Assembly (NCBI RefSeq): GCF_964275005.1
Contig: NC_092688.1
Location: 24,677,440 to 24,741,439 of the forward strand
DNA from: Diadema setosum
Taxonomy: Eukaryota > Echinodermata > Echinoidea > Diadematoida > Diadematidae
Reading direction: 5' to 3'
DNA length: 64,000 nt
Shown here: piece by piece, positions 60,785 to 64,000 of the stretch
Numbering within the stretch: position 1 is the first letter of the stretch
Layout: each line of letters opens with the position of its first letter
The notes under the pieces: model-generated
Database searches by the model: none
Seen by the model: the letters and a program-made list of their open reading frames with translations, nothing else
Told to the model about the DNA's origin: nothing
Position numbers and translations under genes: made by a program

Positions 60785-62241
60785 AGGAGAATTTTATATC
60801 TTTTTCATTACATACTAGAATTCTATTAGTCAGTCAGCAGTTATGAAGTAAGAAGACAACCTATGGCTGTTCACAAAATTACACAATGTGAAATGATTGT
60901 TGTACCTACAAATAAAAAATCAATGTTGTAAAAAGAGGAAGACACTATCGAGCAATTCACAGCTCATTCATTAGTGTTCATTAACTCTTTTTATGATTTG
61001 TTCCATAATCCTCTCGTATAACCATTCTCGGATGATTTGATAGTGTGACCGATAGCAGAGTTTCATGTAAACACGTACAGCTTACAATTCTATGTGAGTT
61101 TCACCAATTGAAACGAAACGTTCTTTGTGACGTTAGTTGATTTGCTGAGCTACAAACTGAGAGGGAATCCTAGTGTGAAGGTAGCACGACAGCGTCACTG
61201 GAAAGGTATCTTTTCCGTCGGAAATCACGAATGTGAAGGAAATTCAAATCGGAAAGAAACATTTTCTTTTTTATAGTTCTTACTGTTTTTGTCCTGCCAG
61301 TATGTTCTTGCCCGTGTATCCACTTTGCACAGGGAATTTAACATTATTTTGGAAATGATTCCTACCGGGGCAAACGGTAATTGTTTTTGTGTTTAATCAT
61401 TTTAATTCATCCCTGAAATTACCACGCTTGATTCCTATCAGATTAATGTGGTCTTGATATCTAAAGTGATTTCTCATGGCATGGAAGGTACATGTACCAC
61501 CCACTTATCATTTTATTGTTTACTGTATTCCAATTCTAATTTCAATTTCAATCTATTTTTTCCACATTTCTCAATGAAAATACATCAAACATAACAAAGC
61601 AAAATAATACATGGTATCCAGCTAGGATGCACACTAGACTGTTGCAAACATATAGAACATGATGGTCAATCTATGAAAGTTTAATCTAAGTATAAACGGT
61701 GACGATGGAACCTACTGACAAGCAAGTTTGTTAAGCGTAATTCCCAGTATTAAACCAGAGTGTAAAGATCAAAATAAGGAGCACTAATACAACATAGGAC
61801 GAGAGTACAGAAAAAAACTGTGGAATACAGCCAATTCTTTTTAAATAAAAGTAGGAAAACGAATAAACCACACGCTGCAGAAGTACATGTATTATCAGTT
61901 GTTATCACAGCAATGTTAACAGTAAAGTTTTTTAGTTTAAATTTAACAATTAGAAAATTATACAGTTCGTTCCTCAGAAGAGACGCGAAAGTAGTTGGGT
62001 AAAGCAAAACATAACGCTAACAGTTCAATAATGATCTACCAGCCAGTTGCAATGAAATGTGGAAAACAATACCAGCTGTTACCGCTGGTACCGTTGATAC
62101 TTACAGTGCAATAGATGCATAGGACATGGTAAAATAAAGAAAAAATATGAATACATGTGAATCCTCAGAATGAAGCTAGAACGTTGCTTCCTTCTGCATA
62201 AGCAAAATGTAGGTCAGGCCTTCAGGCGTCTAGTTTTCGTG

Positions 62242-63055
62242 TCATATGCGTGGGTCGATATACGTGTACTCTGGGCAAGAGTGCGGTTCTTGGTGGGTCT
62301 CGGACTGGTCTGGAGTAATTTTACCAGCATTTGCTCCGAGAATGAGATAGCCATGTTCATCTTCCTCCAGCTTTTCGCTCGGTTTGCCCGAGTAGATAGA
62401 TGTAGTCGAAGAGTACAATCAATCGTTCAGGCTCTTCGGAAGAGGGGTAAGCTTTTCATTTTTACTGGCATGCCTGTATTCATGCCATGGCTGCGGTCCT
62501 TGTATTTTCTCTGATTGGTCTGGAGTAATCTCTTTGGCAATTGCTTCGAGTACGAGGCAACCTTGTTCATCCATTTTTTTCGCTTGATTTGCCTGAGTAG
62601 ATAGCTGTAGAATATAGTGGATCGTTCGTTCGCATTGTTAAATTGACACGTTTTTCATTTCTGGCATTATGCTTGTAATCGGGACGTGAACATGGTACCT
62701 GTAGGATTTTAGATTGGTAGGGAGAGATTTCACCGGTATTGGCTTCGAGAACAAGGTAACCATCTTCATCTACCTCAGGCTTTTCCCTTGATTTGGCTAA
62801 GTAGATGGCTGTAGAATATAATGTATCAGCCGTGATCACTTCATTTCCTTTGGTATATTTGTACTCAACTGGTGTCTTCCATCGTGACTGTTCTTGAATT
62901 GTCTCGGATCGGCGGTTTGGAGCAATTTGACAGGAATTTTCTGAGGGAAAGAGATTTTCATCCACCTCGGATTTCTCTCTCGATTGGCTTGGGTAGACGG
63001 ATGCAGAACCAAGACTGTCTCTCTTGCTGTTCATTTTGTCGGCATGATTTTGGTT
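62242..63055 (-). pseudogene. Receptor gene copy C, last (tyrosine-module) exon, frame-broken
   Basis: Homologous to 28629-29414, with acceptor CTTCACAG. The frame opens NQNHADKMNSKRDSLGSAS and runs through modules 1 and 2 into module 3. Then an A-run is one base longer than in copy B (GAAAAAAATGG against GAACAAATGA) and a TGA follows at once, near 62567. Module 4 also has CGA changed to TGA before the LYS doublet and a 6-bp insertion. Two independent lesions argue for a real pseudogene, or a receptor with a shortened tail. The rest of the gene lies right of the window. Confidence 0.7.
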
Positions 63056-64000
63056 CTGTGAAGATACATACAACACGCAAGATAATGTGGACAAGTTGAT
63101 GCAGCTATAACATGATCACTCGATTTACCTGGCCATCTCTCTAGAGACTCGTGAAAACTACATTAGGAATACTTAATCTGCTTTGTGTGTTTTGTCAACA
63201 ATGACACCAATATCCAGAATTTATGGAGAAGTTACATTTGATGATGACTTCTAGAACTACACAATTGACACCATCAGGATCGTTAATGTGATGATACAAA
63301 TGATGCAAAGGTCTGAATGTGTCAGTTCTAATTCGTGTATGAGCTATGGGATGCTTAGTGGATGCTTTTTTTTTTCATTGCTTGCCAATGACGAAAAACA
63401 TGGAATCAATACCTCCGGCCGTGTATCAAGTAACTACTAAGCGCACGGTAAATTTACTGGATACATGATTTGCTAGGTAATAGGCAATTCTTACTGGGTG
63501 CGAGAACGTATGAATATAGCGAAATTTTGCAGTGAGATGATGCTCCTGCTTCACAGAGATGCTCTTCTCAGATTGGGAATAACATGTCAATGCGCTAAGT
63601 TTCGTTGCACTTAGCAGTTTCAGAAGAAGCAATTTTTCGTTTATTTTTCATAGTGTTTTTATAATAGTAGTAAAACATTTATTTCGCACAACCTCCTTTC
63701 CGTTTCAAAATGTAATGTTCCCAAATATTAGTAGTGAATCTATTTTTTTAGTGTTCATTATACTTTTTTAGAAGTCCTTGTAAACATTCGAAATAGTTTT
63801 CAAATTTTATCACTGATATATTTCTAACGCGTTCCCCAATTCCATGGTATGAGTGACAAGGGATAAATAATTGTCATTATCATTGTTATTGTTGTTGCCA
63901 TTGCTACAAGTCTGCGATAACGTGTTAACAGCATAAGTATAATTTCGAGGCAACCTTTGGTTAGGAAAAAAAAAACCCAAACAAAAACAAAGCAGAGCTC
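63056..64000 (-). repeat. Intron of gene C, duplicated from gene B
   Basis: This segment aligns with 29415-30260 (intron before the last exon of gene B), including the GACACCAATATCCAGA stretch and the CCGGCCGTGTATCAAG stretch. It shows that the duplication runs into the gene body and past the right edge. Confidence 0.75.

Larger units (their letters stand above)
58630..62241. repeat. 3' flank of gene C, duplicated from the 3' flank of gene B
   Basis: It aligns in order with 23560-25482 plus 27202-28628. No convincing coding region was seen in either copy. Differences are insertions: the hAT-like element is only in the B flank and a MITE (59716-60409) only in the C flank. A local 102-bp duplication (60581-60682 and 60683-60784) is also found only here. 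Confidence 0.75.

Overview
The window is intron-rich, AT-rich animal DNA crowded with transposons. It is not bacterial: every recognisable host gene piece is a short exon with GT/AG borders, and microsatellites, MITEs, SINEs, LINE and Ty3/Gypsy relics fill the rest. A marine invertebrate, most likely a deuterostome such as an echinoderm, fits best. That is an inference from a tandem array of SRCR/sushi/CUB-like receptor genes and from the transposon mix. I could not search a database.

The backbone is a head-to-tail tandem array of one receptor gene on the minus strand, with a period of about 33.5 kb. Copy A (exons 11041 down to 1280) runs off the left edge. Copy B (44415 down to 28629) is complete in extent. 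Copy C (63055 down to 62242) shows only its last exon and runs off the right edge. The inferred protein order is signal peptide, CUB-like domain, one SRCR domain split over three exons, one sushi/CCP domain, two or three tiny Thr/Ser-rich stalk exons, one transmembrane helix, a first cytoplasmic exon, and a large last exon with four tandem tyrosine modules. Almost all ectodomain borders are phase 1. This looks like a cell-surface immune-type receptor with a phosphotyrosine tail. All three copies carry apparent lesions: a frame break in the CUB-like exon of A, an in-frame TGA in the signal exon and other damage in the 5' half of B, and a frameshift plus a stop in the tail of C. The array may be a birth-and-death cluster, or some indels may be assembly errors.

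Layout: 1-11041 gene A, with MITEs and SINEs in its introns; 11222-13619 a 2.4 kb iteron-ended transposon; 13620-18800 intergenic DNA with two MITEs; 19637-20922 a second iteron element; 21736-23281 a MITE and a Tc1/mariner relic; 23560-28628 the 3' flank of gene B, with a 1.7 kb hAT-like element inserted; 28629-44415 gene B; 45864-56092 a 10.2 kb terminal-inverted-repeat transposon that holds a decayed uncharacterised ORF and a GC-rich Ty3/Gypsy relic; 56132-58600 a decayed MITE and intergenic DNA; 58630-62241 the 3' flank of gene C; 62242-64000 the tail exon and first intron of gene C.

The duplicated units act as internal controls, because one copy often keeps the empty site of an insertion seen in the other. 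This gives target-site duplications of 6 bp (iteron elements), 8 bp (hAT-like) and 2 bp (the 690-bp MITE family). The two most unusual observations are the iteron-ended elements, whose many inverted terminal units differ between elements yet agree within each one, and the 10.2 kb element, whose arms carry RFX X-box-like palindromes and arrays of AGGTCA-type half-sites.
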